Assembly (NCBI GenBank): GCA_004794655.1
Contig: SMMW01000634.1
Span: 4,736,501 to 4,800,500 of the forward strand
Direction: 5' to 3'
Source: Marisa cornuarietis
Lineage: Eukaryota > Mollusca > Gastropoda > Architaenioglossa > Ampullariidae
Length of the DNA stretch: 64,000 nt
The notes under the pieces are model-generated. The model ran no database searches, had not been told where the DNA came from, and saw only the letters and a program-made list of their open reading frames with translations. The position numbers and the translations under genes were made by a program. This document shows positions 63,616 to 64,000 of the stretch, piece after piece. Numbering within the stretch: the first letter of the stretch is position 1; each line of letters opens with the position of its first letter.

Positions 63616-64000
63616 CACTGTTTTACATCCGGTTTAATGAAAGCAAAGAAAGTTAGAAAAATGTTTTTTTTTAAATCCAAGAGTGTTGTTATTTTCTTGC
63701 TCTGTGCTGGCACAGCTACTACTCGCTGCTGCGGCTCAGAGACAAAAGAGACCTGTGACCTTCTTGACATCCAGACGCAATGTTTTATGACACATCTGGT
63801 GCCAGATGACACACACTGCAGCACCTATATTCCTCCGCCACAGTCGCAACATATACAACAGTGCTTGGCCACTTTTACCGAGTATACTATGGTAGTTACG
63901 AGTATACTATGGTAGCCTTTCGCTTCACATTCACGTACAACTCCAAATCTTTAAAACTCAGTTTCCAAGAGTTGAAAGTTTTAAAGTATGTTGTTCATTT

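Overview
The window is animal nuclear DNA. Genes are split by GT-AG introns of kilobase scale. Most of the sequence is non-coding, AT-rich and full of long (GT)n tracts. Several tRNA-derived SINE families, LINE fragments and MITE-like elements are interspersed. The best-supported gene encodes a class B1 (secretin-family) GPCR whose closest resemblance, from memory of the family, is to the invertebrate PDF (pigment-dispersing factor) receptor. Together with the repeat content this suggests a lophotrochozoan, most likely a mollusc. The species assignment is inference only.

Layout. At about 720-1129 there is promoter-like sequence (two perfect TGACGTCA sites, an ETS-like site, an X-box-like motif) ending in a good splice donor; I read it as promoter plus a non-coding first exon. 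Five coding exons on the + strand between 2186 and 5843 follow, and join in phase to a 333-residue protein I do not recognise. From 5844 to 9974 lies the shared 3' intergenic space of two convergent genes, including a 17-bp palindrome that carries AATAAA on both strands.

From 9975 to 38516 on the - strand, twelve exons join in phase (every junction checked) to 494 residues of a class B1 GPCR. They cover most of the extracellular hormone-receptor domain, all seven membrane segments and the whole cytoplasmic tail. The signal peptide and first cysteine lie upstream, beyond 38516. One minus-strand block ending at 47450 could supply the first cysteine in the right phase, but that is tentative.

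From 38.5 to 64 kb I find no other gene I can defend. This part holds a 5'-truncated, frameshifted LINE (40.6-43.1 kb, - strand), an unidentified block of internally duplicated sequence (43.4-44.15 kb), SINE copies, long microsatellites and, at the far right, a promoter-like cluster (perfect X-box and NRF1 palindrome). No prokaryotic-type system, CRISPR array or operon is present. The most interesting items are the complete exon structure of the receptor, the orphan five-exon gene, the uncatalogued SINE and MITE families, and a (GT)n tract that has expanded inside a LINE reading frame.
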